Below, one piece after another: positions 1-8,870 of a stretch of DNA of 64,000 nt. Every line of letters begins with the position of its first letter. The stretch's first letter is position 1. The translations under genes were made by a program, and so were the position numbers. Under the pieces are notes generated by a model that saw only the letters and a list, made by a program, of their open reading frames with translations, made no database searches and was not told where the DNA came from. This stretch comes from Nocardia terrae (GTDB lineage: Bacteria; Actinomycetota; Actinomycetes; Mycobacteriales; Mycobacteriaceae): positions 682,001 to 746,000 of the forward strand of contig NZ_WRPP01000005.1 in assembly GCF_009760405.1 (NCBI RefSeq), in the 5' to 3' direction.

Positions 1-13
1 GCCAGCGGGGTTT

Positions 14-559
14 CTAACACGCCCGCGTGGGGGTACCGCTGCCGGTCGGGAGCCCTCGGAGAATATTCGCGATCGAAGTGAAGGCGGAGCTTCCGGTGGA
101 GATCAGGTTGGAGCTTCCCGTGAGGGCCGTGATGCCCGAGCTCCCGGTGTTGTTGCCGTGGGCTGCCGCATAGCTGTAGTCGAACGTCATCTGGCTGGTG
201 GTGCCGTCCGCGTCCTTCTGGGTGGCCACGATGTGCAGGTCGCCACTCGCATCGGTGACGTTGATGTCGGCGCCGTAAGTGCCCCCGCCCTCATTGAGAC
301 CGCAGGTCGGGGACGGGACGAAGGGGCTGCCCGCCAGGGTGACCCCGTTGACCATGATCGCCACCGGAGCCTGCGTGGTCGACTCCACGAGGATGCCCAC
401 CTGCGAACCGCACGTGCCGCCGTCGTCTCCGCCGCACACCCCGACGAGGTAGGTGATCTTCGCGGAGGCCGGGGCCGCGTTCATCACGAGCCCGGCGGTG
501 GCCGCGGTCATGATCACGATCGTTCCGAAGCTCTTGCGGGACAGTGCCATTGCTCTCAT
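14..559 (-). CDS. Secreted hypothetical protein
   Basis: A 181-residue protein with a classical Sec signal peptide: basic start (MRAMALSRK), hydrophobic core to about residue 28 and a likely signal peptidase cut after ASA (residues 31-33). The mature part is Gly/Thr/Ser-rich, with Cys residues in the first segment (VGVCGG, GTCGSQ), one at PTCGLN and one at the C-terminus, which could form disulfides outside the cell. An AAGGAG box 11 nt upstream supports this start; the ATG three codons on is also possible. It is a monocistronic unit convergent with nothing in the window. I do not recognise the family and infer no function beyond export. Confidence 0.75.
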   Translation of the reverse strand: MRAMALSRKSFGTIVIMTAATAGLVMNAAPASAKITYLVGVCGGDDGGTCGSQVGILVESTTQAPVAIMVNGVTLAGSPFVPSPTCGLNEGGGTYGADINVTDASGDLHIVATQKDADGTTSQMTFDYSYAAAHGNNTGSSGITALTGSSNLISTGSSAFTSIANILRGLPTGSGTPTRAC

Positions 560-646
560 CGGCGGTGAATCTCCTTGCCTGCTCCCGGGAGTGTCACGGG
601 ATTCCGGCAGCCTATCCAGCCTCAGGATATCTGAAATGACAATCCT

Positions 647-1294
647 TCAAATAGCTGTGCCCCCACTTTCCGGGGATCCAGCTCCGAGCGGAGGTTGGAT
701 CTCGCGCTGGTCACGCACCTCGAGCCGCCGCACCAGCGCGACCAGCGCCGCCCGCAGGGCCTCGGGGTTGTCGGTGTCCGCGCCCAGGATCATGCGGACC
801 ACCTGCGGCGCGGCGAACCACCAGGCCGCCAGTGCCGCGACCGCGTAGAGCAGATAGCCGGGGGCGACGTCGTCGGTCAGCGTTCCGGCCCGCTGGGCGG
901 TGGCCAGCGCGGCCACCTTGTCCGCGTAGTGGGAGGCGCGCGCGGATTCGGCGGGCAGTTCACCGTCCTGCGGCTGCAGCCCTTCCCAATACATCAGCCG
1001 CAGGAACTGCGGGTGCGTGCGATGGAAGTCGAAGACATGCCCGGCGTACTCGGCCAGGTCCCCGGCCTTGTCGGCCGAGAGCGGGCTGGCGGCGGCCAGT
1101 TGTTCGAGCTGGTCGGTGAGCACGGCCTCGAACAGGCCGCGCTTATCGCCGAAGTACTGGTAGATCCGCTCCTTGTTGATACCGGCGCGGGCCGCGATGG
1201 CGTTCACCCGGGCACCGTCGGGTCCGCGTTCGGCGAACTCGTGCACCGCCGCCTCGAGCAGCAGCCTTCTGGTCCTCTCGGTATCCCACGCCAT
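647..1294 (-). CDS. TetR/AcrR family transcriptional regulator
   Basis: A 215-residue one-component repressor, usual TetR length. The N-terminal helix-turn-helix lies around residues 20-50, including INKERIYQYFGDKRGLF, the typical TetR recognition helix and YFGDK signature. The C-terminal half is a helical ligand/dimer domain. The start chosen is MAWDTER; a longer reading from 1372 would run through the operator sequences and is unlikely. It is divergent from ilvD, and the shared 110-bp gap holds three AACC-N4-GGTT motifs, so it probably represses both itself and ilvD. The ligand is unknown. Confidence 0.88.
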   Translation of the reverse strand: MAWDTERTRRLLLEAAVHEFAERGPDGARVNAIAARAGINKERIYQYFGDKRGLFEAVLTDQLEQLAAASPLSADKAGDLAEYAGHVFDFHRTHPQFLRLMYWEGLQPQDGELPAESARASHYADKVAALATAQRAGTLTDDVAPGYLLYAVAALAAWWFAAPQVVRMILGADTDNPEALRAALVALVRRLEVRDQREIQPPLGAGSPESGGTAI

Positions 1295-1312
1295 GCCCCC
1301 ATCCAACCATCT

Positions 1313-1334
1313 CCAACCGCACGGTTGCGGTTGG
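1313..1334. promoter_or_regulatory. TetR operator, site 1
   Basis: Perfect 9-bp inverted arms CCAACCGCA (1313-1321) and TGCGGTTGG (1326-1334) with a 4-bp spacer, containing the core AACC-N4-GGTT. It is just upstream of the TetR start codon at 1294, so it would give autorepression. The role is inferred from position and symmetry. Confidence 0.7.
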
Positions 1335-1354
1335 GCTCGCGGCTGTGACAAACT

Positions 1355-1384
1355 CCAACCATACGGTTGCAACCATCTGGTTGC
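1355..1384. promoter_or_regulatory. TetR operator, sites 2 and 3 (ilvD side)
   Basis: Two further AACC-N4-GGTT cores, at 1357-1368 and 1371-1382, spaced 14 bp start to start. The second has 7-bp arms GCAACCA (1369-1375) and TGGTTGC (1378-1384). They end 20 bp before the ilvD start codon, where a bound repressor would block transcription or initiation. Two adjacent cores suggest paired-dimer binding. Confidence 0.7.
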
Positions 1385-1404
1385 GGATTGAACGAGGAGG
1401 CGTC

Positions 1405-3258
1405 ATGCCCGAATTGCGCTCCCGCACGGTCACCCACGGACGGAACATGGCCGGGGCCCGCGCCCTCATGCGGGCCAGCGGCGTGCCGTCGGCGGATATC
1501 GGACGCAAGCCGGTGGTCGCCATCGCGAACAGCTTCACCGAGTTCGTGCCGGGTCACACCCACCTGCAGCCGGTCGGCCGCATGGTCTCCGAGGCGGTGC
1601 GCGAGGCGGGCGGCATCGCGCGCGAGTTCAACACCATCGCCGTGGACGACGGAATCGCCATGGGGCACGGCGGAATGCTGTACTCGCTGCCCTCGCGCGA
1701 CCTGATCGCCGATTCCATCGAGTACATGGTGAACGCGCACTGCGCCGACGCCCTGGTGTGCATCTCCAACTGCGACAAGATCACTCCCGGCATGCTCATG
1801 GCCGCCATGCGCCTGAACATCCCGACCGTGTTCGTCTCCGGCGGCCCGATGGAGGGCGGCACCGCGGTGCTGGTCGACGGCACCGTGCGCAGCCGCCTCG
1901 ATCTCATCGTCACCATGTCCGAGGCGGTGTCCCCCGACGTCTCCGACGAGGACCTGGCGCTCATCGAGGAGAACGCCTGCCCCACCTGCGGTTCCTGCGC
2001 GGGCATGTTCACCGCCAACTCCATGAACTGCCTGACCGAGGCGCTGGGCCTGGCGCTGCCCGGCAATGGCACGACCCTGGCCACCCACACCGCCCGCGCC
2101 GAGCTGTACCGGGCGGCTGGGCACACGGTGATGGACATCGCGCGGCGCTACTACGACGCGGACGACGCGTCGGTGCTGCCTCGGAACATCGCCTCCCGCA
2201 AGGCTTTCGACAACGCGATGGCTCTCGATCTGGCCATGGGCGGTTCCACCAATACGGTGCTGCACCTGCTGGCCGCTGCCCAGGAGGCCGGGCTCGACTA
2301 CAACCTCACCGACATCGAGAAGATGTCACTGCAGGTGCCCTGCCTGTGCAAGGTCGCACCCAATGGCGACTACCTGATCGAGGACGTGCACCGCGCGGGC
2401 GGCATCCCCGCGCTGCTGGGCGAGCTGAACCGCGCCGGCCTGCTGCACCGCGATGTCCGTGCGGTGCACGCGGATTCACTCGACGGCTGGCTGGCCGAAT
2501 GGGACGTCCGCGCCGCCCGCCCCGCCACGACCGCCCTCGAACTGTTCCACGCGGCACCCGGCGGCAAGCGCTCCGCCACCGCCTTCTCCCAGTCCGAACA
2601 CTGGCACACCCTCGACCTGGACGCCGCCGAGGGCTGCATTCGCGATGTCGCCCACGCGCATTCGCGCGACGGCGGCCTGGCGGTGTTGCGCGGCAACCTG
2701 TCCGTCGACGGCGCGGTCGTGAAATCCGCGGGCGTCGCCGCGCACATGCACACGTTCACCGGCCCGGCCGTGGTGGTGGAGTCACAGGAGGAGGCGGTCG
2801 AGGCGATCCTGTCCAAGCGCATCACGGCGGGCGATGTCCTGGTGATCCGCTACGAGGGCCCGCGCGGCGGGCCGGGCATGCAGGAAATGCTCTACCCCAC
2901 TTCGTATCTGAAGGGTCTCGGCCTGGCCGGAGAATGCGCCCTGATCACCGACGGCCGCTTCTCCGGCGGCTCCTCCGGCTGCTCCATCGGCCACATCTCC
3001 CCCGAAGCGGCCGCCGGCGGCACGCTCGCCCTGGTCCACGACGGCGATTCGATCACCATCGACATCCCGTCGCGCACTCTCACCCTGCACGTCGACGACA
3101 CCGAGCTGGCCACCCGCCGGGCGGAGTTGGAAGCCAACGGCGGATACCGCCCGCGCAACCGCGACCGGCAGGTCTCGCTGGCTCTGAAAACCTATGCCCT
3201 GCTGGCCACTTCGGCCGACAAGGGCGCGGTGCGCGATCCCGCCAAGCTCGCCGATTGA
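1405..3258 (+). CDS. ilvD: Dihydroxy-acid dehydratase (IlvD/Edd family)
   Basis: A 617-residue enzyme, the usual length for IlvD, which dehydrates 2,3-dihydroxy-acids to 2-keto acids in valine/isoleucine synthesis. The Fe-S cysteines are visible in CISNCDKITPG (around 119-129) and CPTCGSCAGMFTANSMN (from about 192). The ATG at 1405 is chosen because GAGGAGG sits just upstream; an in-frame extension to 1345 would overlap the operators. The neighbour is a divergent TetR gene, and no other branched-chain synthesis gene is nearby. A dedicated repressor is more typical of a catabolic role, so a sugar-acid or diol-acid dehydratase of the same family remains possible. Confidence 0.9.
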   Translation: MPELRSRTVTHGRNMAGARALMRASGVPSADIGRKPVVAIANSFTEFVPGHTHLQPVGRMVSEAVREAGGIAREFNTIAVDDGIAMGHGGMLYSLPSRDLIADSIEYMVNAHCADALVCISNCDKITPGMLMAAMRLNIPTVFVSGGPMEGGTAVLVDGTVRSRLDLIVTMSEAVSPDVSDEDLALIEENACPTCGSCAGMFTANSMNCLTEALGLALPGNGTTLATHTARAELYRAAGHTVMDIARRYYDADDASVLPRNIASRKAFDNAMALDLAMGGSTNTVLHLLAAAQEAGLDYNLTDIEKMSLQVPCLCKVAPNGDYLIEDVHRAGGIPALLGELNRAGLLHRDVRAVHADSLDGWLAEWDVRAARPATTALELFHAAPGGKRSATAFSQSEHWHTLDLDAAEGCIRDVAHAHSRDGGLAVLRGNLSVDGAVVKSAGVAAHMHTFTGPAVVVESQEEAVEAILSKRITAGDVLVIRYEGPRGGPGMQEMLYPTSYLKGLGLAGECALITDGRFSGGSSGCSIGHISPEAAAGGTLALVHDGDSITIDIPSRTLTLHVDDTELATRRAELEANGGYRPRNRDRQVSLALKTYALLATSADKGAVRDPAKLAD

Positions 3259-3455
3259 GCCCCGACGCCGCCGATGCCGAACGCGTCCCGCCGCTGTGAC
3301 GGTCACCGACCACGGCGTCGGCCGGCTCGGCACTCGGCGGCGCGGTCCGGGTGAGGACGCGCCATCACGACTCCCGCGCCGCCACAGTTCATTGCACCAC
3401 CCGGCCGATGCCCGTATGCCGCGACCTGCGGTAAGACCGGCAGTTCCGGACCTGG

Positions 3456-4673
3456 TCAGCCGGTGACACTCGCCACGACGAAGCTGGCGACCGTCGTTGT
3501 GCTGCCGCCGATATTGACCGTGCCGTAGCGGTGGACGTCGGGGAGTTGGAAGTCCCCCGCCTGCCCGGTGACCTGCTTGTAGGCGTCGAGCAGCATGCGC
3601 ACGCCGGTCGCGCCGACCGGGTGGCCGATGCCGATGAGGCCGCCGCCCGGGTTGATCGGGAGGCTGCCGTCGCGGGCGATGGCGCCGGACTCCACCGCCT
3701 TCCAGCTTTCGCCGGGGGTGGTGAGGCCGAGGTGGTCGATGGCGACGTACTCGGACACGGAGAAGCAGTCGTGCACCTCGATGCCGTCGAGCTGGTGGAT
3801 ATCGGCCAGACCTGCCCGGGACAGGGCATCGAGGACCGCGGTGCGGACGTGGGGGAAGACGTAGGGTTCCGAGGCCGAGACGCGGAACTTCTCGGCCAGC
3901 GGGAGACCGACGGTGCGGTGTCCCCAGCCGGAGATGACGGCGACGGGCCGGATATCGCTGTGCTGCAGGAGGAATCGGTCCGAGACCAGGATGACGGCGG
4001 CCGCGCCGTCGGTCATCTGGCTGCAGTCCTGGCGGCGCAGCATCCCGGTGACCGGCGGATTGGCGGTGTCGTCGGCGGTGAAGCTGGCTTCGGCGTATGT
4101 CCAATCACGGGTTTGCGCAGCGGGATTCCGCCGTGCGTTGGCGATATTGAGTTCGCTGATCGCACGCAGGTGAGCGGGGTCCAGGCCGTAGCGGCGGTCG
4201 TATTCCTCGGCGATGGCGGCGAATTGGGTCGGCCAGACCAGGTCGGTGTCCCGGGCCTCGTGACCGGCCCAGGCCGCCGCACCCATGTAGGCAGCCGCCT
4301 GCCCGCCGGGCACGGTCTTCTCCAGTTCGGCGCCGAGTACCAGCGCGCAGTCGTAGCGCCCGGATTCGAGGTCGGCCATGGCGGCCAGCGCGGCCATGCT
4401 GCCGGAGGCGCAGGCGGCCTCGTGGCGGGAGGCCGGGACACCCCACAGATCCGGGTGCACGGTGGCGGGCATGCCGCCGAGATGGCCTTGGCCGGTGAAC
4501 AATTGGCCGAAGGCATTGCCGACGTGAACGACCTCGATCGAGGTGGCGTCGAGCCGCGCGTCGGTCAACGCGGCCTCGAGCACCTCGCGAACGAGTGCGT
4601 CGAATCCCAGACCGGCGCGATGCCAGTTGACGGCGAAATCGGTTTGAGCGCCGCCGAGAATATGCACGGACAC
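3456..4673 (-). CDS. Thiolase-like protein (SCP-x/lipid-transfer thiolase type)
   Basis: A 405-residue thiolase-fold protein. It has the nucleophilic Cys in HEAACASGS (C88), the motif VHDCFSVSE around residue 300, and the C-terminal GIGHPVGATG loop with the catalytic His. This pattern fits the SCP-x/Ltp thiolases that cleave 3-ketoacyl-CoA in beta-oxidation of bulky or branched side chains (sterols, terpenoids). It is last in a minus-strand run, 27 nt after the acyl-CoA ligase. No C-terminal Cys of the classic CxG type is visible, so it differs from the second thiolase upstream. The substrate is unknown. Confidence 0.85.
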   Translation of the reverse strand: MSVHILGGAQTDFAVNWHRAGLGFDALVREVLEAALTDARLDATSIEVVHVGNAFGQLFTGQGHLGGMPATVHPDLWGVPASRHEAACASGSMAALAAMADLESGRYDCALVLGAELEKTVPGGQAAAYMGAAAWAGHEARDTDLVWPTQFAAIAEEYDRRYGLDPAHLRAISELNIANARRNPAAQTRDWTYAEASFTADDTANPPVTGMLRRQDCSQMTDGAAAVILVSDRFLLQHSDIRPVAVISGWGHRTVGLPLAEKFRVSASEPYVFPHVRTAVLDALSRAGLADIHQLDGIEVHDCFSVSEYVAIDHLGLTTPGESWKAVESGAIARDGSLPINPGGGLIGIGHPVGATGVRMLLDAYKQVTGQAGDFQLPDVHRYGTVNIGGSTTTVASFVVASVTG

Positions 4674-4700
4674 AGGGTCCTCCTGCCATCGATGAAGGGG

Positions 4701-6470
4701 TCAGAGTTTGTCGCGCAGTTCGCGGCGCAGTATCTTGCCGACCGGATTGCGCGGGAGCGCGTCGGTGATCTCCAGGCGCTCGGGCAGTTTGAAGGAGGCG
4801 ACCTCGCGTGATCTCAGGTGCGCGACGAGATCGGCGAGGGTGACGCTCGCACCGGGCGCGGGAACCACGACGGCGCAGCACTTCTCGCCGAGGACGGGGT
4901 CCGGGTAGCCGACCACCGCCACGTCCGCGACGCCCGGATGGTCGCTGAGCAGGCCCTCGATCTCGGCGGGCGCGATGTTCATCCCGCCGCGGATGATGAT
5001 CTCCTTCACCCGGTCCACGAACCGCAGATAGCGTCCGTCCTCGCTCAGCTCGAAAATGTCTCCGCTGCACAGGTATCCCTCCTCGTCGAAGGGCTCGGTG
5101 CTCGCGGTCCCCGGCAGGTATCCGCCGAACACGGCCGGGCCGCGCAGCCGCAGCTCCCCGCGACCGCCGACCTCGGTCACCGTCTCGCCGGTGGTGACGT
5201 CGACCAGTTTCACCGCGGTCCGCGCGGCCAGCCGGGTGGACCAGCGCGTCCCGGCCGCCGCGTAGTACGGCAGATGCTGGGCCCGCAGCATCGGATCCGG
5301 GATGTCGGCGGGTGCGCCGAGCAGGCTCACGCCTTCGTTGGAGCCGAAGAAGTTGATCACCTGAATACCCAGCTCCTGCTGCCATTGCCGCACCACCGGC
5401 GGCGACAGCGGCGCGCCGCCCGACCCGACCGTGCGCAGCGACGACAGATCCGCCTGCGCGCGCAGAGCCTCATTGCGTACCAGCATGGTCAACAGGGCGG
5501 GCGGCATGGCGGTGTGGGTGACCCGGTGTTCGGCGATCTGCCCGAAGAACACCGGCAGGTCCAGCGGCTGATGCTGCACCAGATGCCCACCCGCCAGCAG
5601 CCACGGCAGGAACGACCCCGCGAACCCGGCCATGTTCACCATCGGAAACGGATTGAGCACCACCGACTCCGGCGAGACCGCGAGCCCGTCCTGTACCCCG
5701 CCCGCCACGGCCAGCCAATCCCCATGGCAGCGCGGCACACCCTTGGGCCCGGCCTCGGTGCCGCTGGTCCAGCAGATAGTGACGCGATCGTTCACCGTGA
5801 CGGTGAGCTCGGATGCATACGCCCGCACCCGCTCCCGCGCCTCGGCGTCGACCTCGTCGCCGATGGCAGCCCTCGACCCGCTCGGACCGTCCGACATCGC
5901 CACGCCATCACCGGTGTCGGCAACCGAGTCCGGACGCTGTGGCCCGAAAGCAAAGACGAGGCGCTTGCCTCCGGCCACGGTCAGGGCTTCGGCTGCCAGG
6001 TCCCGATCTCCCAGCCGCCCAACGGTAATGATCGCCTCCGCGTCGGTCGCCGCGACGATTCCGGACAGCTCGTGCCCCCGGAACGAGACCGGCATCGGGG
6101 TCGCCACCGCCCCGAGCCGCCACAGCGCCAGGTAGACGGCGGTCAGCGCGACCGAGTTCGGCAGCTGGACGGCCACCGTGGAGCCCTGGCGAATACCGTT
6201 GGCCAGCAGGACGGCCGCGATGTCGGTGACGTGGTCGTCGAGTTCGCGCCAGGTCAGGGTGCGCGGTTGCGCACCGGTCAGGTCGGCGAGGTTGGACGGG
6301 TCGGTGACGGCCGGGGCGTCCGGGGCTTCGGCGACGCGGTGCGCGAAGACCTCCGGGATCGTCTCGGCCTGCCACCATCCGCGTTCGAGGTAGTCGCGCG
6401 CGGTTTCCTCGGGGTGGCACCGGAGGACGCCCGGCGCGGAAGTGGCTGTGGAGACGGAGTTTTCGACCAT
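4701..6470 (-). CDS. AMP-dependent acyl-CoA ligase/synthetase
   Basis: A 589-residue member of the ANL adenylating family that would activate a carboxylic acid to its CoA thioester. Visible are the P-loop-like TSGTEAGPKGVP motif (around residue 236), the INFFGSNEG segment, LCSGDIFE, the hinge RFVDRVKEIIIRGGMNIAPAEIE and the C-terminal PRNPVGKILRR catalytic Lys motif. The ATG at 6470 is chosen because AGGGGA precedes it. A GTG at 6527 would overlap the upstream thiolase stop by 4 nt and is an alternative. It sits between two thiolases, so it probably feeds a beta-oxidation pathway. Confidence 0.88.
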   Translation of the reverse strand: MVENSVSTATSAPGVLRCHPEETARDYLERGWWQAETIPEVFAHRVAEAPDAPAVTDPSNLADLTGAQPRTLTWRELDDHVTDIAAVLLANGIRQGSTVAVQLPNSVALTAVYLALWRLGAVATPMPVSFRGHELSGIVAATDAEAIITVGRLGDRDLAAEALTVAGGKRLVFAFGPQRPDSVADTGDGVAMSDGPSGSRAAIGDEVDAEARERVRAYASELTVTVNDRVTICWTSGTEAGPKGVPRCHGDWLAVAGGVQDGLAVSPESVVLNPFPMVNMAGFAGSFLPWLLAGGHLVQHQPLDLPVFFGQIAEHRVTHTAMPPALLTMLVRNEALRAQADLSSLRTVGSGGAPLSPPVVRQWQQELGIQVINFFGSNEGVSLLGAPADIPDPMLRAQHLPYYAAAGTRWSTRLAARTAVKLVDVTTGETVTEVGGRGELRLRGPAVFGGYLPGTASTEPFDEEGYLCSGDIFELSEDGRYLRFVDRVKEIIIRGGMNIAPAEIEGLLSDHPGVADVAVVGYPDPVLGEKCCAVVVPAPGASVTLADLVAHLRSREVASFKLPERLEITDALPRNPVGKILRRELRDKL

Positions 6471-6523
6471 GGGGTCCCCTGATGATGGGTGGGTCCGGGA
6501 GTTTTCTTCGGGCGGTGGCGATT

Positions 6524-7708
6524 TCACGACATGCGGCGCACCACCATCGCCGAGCCCAGCCCGAGCGCGGCCGGTATCGCGACCAGCGCGTGTTCGCCGT
6601 CGCGCCGCCGCAATTCGTCCAGGGCCTGGGTGAGCAGGATCCCGCCGGTCGCGCCCAGCGGATGCCCGACCGCCACTGCCCCGCCGGACGGGTTCACCCG
6701 TGCCTCGTCGAGTCCGAGTTCACGCATGAGCGCCAACGGTGTGACGGCGAAGGATTCGTTCACCTCGACCACATCCAGATCCCGGGCCGAGATCCCCGCC
6801 CGCTGCAAGGCGACCCGGGCCGCGCTGACGGGCGCGGTCAGCAACGGCGACCGCACCGCCGTCTGAGCCGTGCCCACGATCCGCGCCACCGGCGCTCGCC
6901 CCAGCAGGTGCTCGGCGCGCCGATTGCCCAGCAGCAGAGCCGATGCCCCATCCGCCAATTGTGGCGCGGTGGCGATCGTGTGCAGCCCGCCGACCGGAAA
7001 CGCCGACCCCGGCAGCCGCCGCGCCACCCGCTCCCACGAGGGGTCCGCACCGAACAGCGTGGGCAGCCCCGCGAACGCCGACACACAGGCATCCGCCCGC
7101 GCCCCTTCGTCGGCGGCCAGCACCACGCTCCCGCCCTTGTGTACCGGAACCACCGACCCCGAACCCACTGCGGCGCTGGCCTTCCGATGCGACCGCACCG
7201 CGAACGCGTCCAACTCCGCCCGCGTGATCCCGTACTCCGCCGCCGTCACATCCGCCGAAACCCCGATGGTCACGAACCCGGTCCGCTCCCCCAGACCCGC
7301 ATCCACCGCGATCCCCGGCCGATCCGCCAGCATCGGCACCCGCGACATCGACTCCACCCCACCCGCGACCACCAGATCCGCGAACCCCGCCGCCACCCGC
7401 GCCGCCCCAGCCTCCACCGCGTCGAGCCCGGAACAACACAGCCGCGAAACCACCGCCCCAGGAACCGAATCCGGCCACCCCGCCCACAACAGCGCGGCCC
7501 GCCCCACATCCCCGCCCTGCTCCCCGACCGGGGTGCTCACCCCCACGATCAGGTCATCCACCGCCGCGGGCGGGCAACCCCGCACCTCCAGCCCATTCAG
7601 CAACTGCCCGAACAGCTCGTACGGCGGCACCTCGGCCAAGGTGCCGCCACCCTTGCGCACCCGCCCCCGTGGCGATCGCACCGCGTCATAGACGAACGCC
7701 TCACTCAT
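6524..7708 (-). CDS. Acetyl-CoA acyltransferase (thiolase, FadA type)
   Basis: A 394-residue thiolase. It contains the active-site Cys in RLCCSGLDAVE (around residue 90), NESFAVTPLA and the C-terminal GHPLGATGG loop, and it opens with the typical VYDAVRSPRGR. The family carries out the last, CoA-dependent cleavage of beta-oxidation. The ATG at 7708 lies inside the end of the LLM oxidoreductase gene, so the two are probably translationally coupled; a GTG two codons upstream is an alternative. The final CxG motif region is not obvious (the end reads LGLGSAMVVRRMS), so its direction and substrate are uncertain. Confidence 0.85.
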   Translation of the reverse strand: MSEAFVYDAVRSPRGRVRKGGGTLAEVPPYELFGQLLNGLEVRGCPPAAVDDLIVGVSTPVGEQGGDVGRAALLWAGWPDSVPGAVVSRLCCSGLDAVEAGAARVAAGFADLVVAGGVESMSRVPMLADRPGIAVDAGLGERTGFVTIGVSADVTAAEYGITRAELDAFAVRSHRKASAAVGSGSVVPVHKGGSVVLAADEGARADACVSAFAGLPTLFGADPSWERVARRLPGSAFPVGGLHTIATAPQLADGASALLLGNRRAEHLLGRAPVARIVGTAQTAVRSPLLTAPVSAARVALQRAGISARDLDVVEVNESFAVTPLALMRELGLDEARVNPSGGAVAVGHPLGATGGILLTQALDELRRRDGEHALVAIPAALGLGSAMVVRRMS

Positions 7709-8837
7709 CCGCACGCCCCGCTCGGATCTCGGCCAGGGCTTCCAGAGTGCGTTGACCGGACGGATCGTCGGCCGTGGTCACCGGCACGATGACCACCTCG
7801 TCCACACCCGCATCGCGGTATTCGGCGAGCCGGGCCGACAGCGTCGCCGCGTCACCGAATATGCCGACGGCGGCGGGCAATTCGTCAGGTATGGCCGCCA
7901 GCACCTCGCGCGGATGGGCACCGCCGCGCGCGAGGGAGACGATGTCACCGAACCCGGCCTCGGTGAACATGGCCTCGTAGCCGGGTGCGCTCAGGTAGCC
8001 GACGATGCCTTGGCGGACGGTCGTGAACATGTCGGCGTCGGGATCGACCGCGGCGGTGACCCACACCGAGACCGGCGGCGCGGGCCGACCGGCGCGGGCC
8101 GCGAATTCCCGTACCGCCGAGACGCATCGGGCGGTCTGGGCGGGCGTGACCAGGTTCAGGACCACCCGATCCGCACAGCGGGCCGCCACCTCGAGCGCGC
8201 GCTGCCCGAACGCCGCCACCACGATCTCACCGCCAACGCGTCCGGCCTCGGGTCTTCCCCGCACACCATCCGAACCGATGCGGTCCGAATCCGTTCGGCC
8301 GGTAGTGGATCCGACGCTGGGCCAGCCGCGGATCGCGGCGGCGGGGCCGAGCACCTCGCGAGCGAGGGTCGAGCGGAGAGCGGGCAGGCGGAGGCGGAAG
8401 CCGCGAACGCGTTCGATCAGGCCGTCGTATTCGACCTTCTCACCCGCCAGCAGGGCGCGGACGATGCGGGTGGCTTCGTCCAGATGTCTTGCGGTGCGGT
8501 GCCTTCGGCGGCCGTGCCAGTCGCGGACGACGACCGTGCTGGAGGTGCCGAGGGCCACGTCGACCGGGCGGCCGGTGAGGGCCGCGACGGTGGCCGCGCC
8601 CAGGGCGATGGTGGCGGGGGTGCGGACGCCGATCGGCAAGGGGCCCAGGCAGAGTGGGATGGCGCCCGGGGATCGGCCGATGGCGGTGGCGAGGGCGAAG
8701 GCGTCGAAGGTGGCCATTTCGCCGATCCATAGTCGGTGGTAGCCGAGTTTGTCGGCGGCCGCCGCGACATGGAGGGCATCGAGGGGTTCACGGTTCTGCC
8801 AATAGGGAAGACTGACGCTCAAATATGGAACGGTCAC
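7701..8837 (-). CDS. LLM-class (luciferase-like) F420/flavin-dependent oxidoreductase
   Basis: A 378-residue TIM-barrel protein of the luciferase-like monooxygenase class. It opens with the strand YLSVSLPYW and then LGYHRLWIGEM, which matches the family start. Later segments such as GRPVDVALGTSS and HLDEATRIVRALLAGE are typical of the F420-dependent branch common in Nocardia and Mycobacterium. It is first in the run with two thiolases and an acyl-CoA ligase, so it may oxidise the acid or ketone substrate of that pathway. Whether it uses F420 or FMN cannot be told from sequence alone. Confidence 0.83.
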   Translation of the reverse strand: MTVPYLSVSLPYWQNREPLDALHVAAAADKLGYHRLWIGEMATFDAFALATAIGRSPGAIPLCLGPLPIGVRTPATIALGAATVAALTGRPVDVALGTSSTVVVRDWHGRRRHRTARHLDEATRIVRALLAGEKVEYDGLIERVRGFRLRLPALRSTLAREVLGPAAAIRGWPSVGSTTGRTDSDRIGSDGVRGRPEAGRVGGEIVVAAFGQRALEVAARCADRVVLNLVTPAQTARCVSAVREFAARAGRPAPPVSVWVTAAVDPDADMFTTVRQGIVGYLSAPGYEAMFTEAGFGDIVSLARGGAHPREVLAAIPDELPAAVGIFGDAATLSARLAEYRDAGVDEVVIVPVTTADDPSGQRTLEALAEIRAGRADE

Positions 8838-8870
8838 GCAGACAACCTATTTCACGAGACGGGGCCGATA

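Noticed and set aside
1758..3299. Arg/Gly-rich open frame inside ilvD.
   Set aside because: Typical high-GC shadow: composition unlike a folded protein and fully inside a well-recognised gene.
3259..3455. Possible small gene between ilvD and the thiolase.
   Set aside because: Only a short frame with no ribosome binding site or recognisable composition; the stretch is the gap between convergent genes.
7752..8732. Long plus-strand frame opposite the LLM oxidoreductase.
   Set aside because: Antisense shadow rich in Gly/Arg/Asp without motifs.
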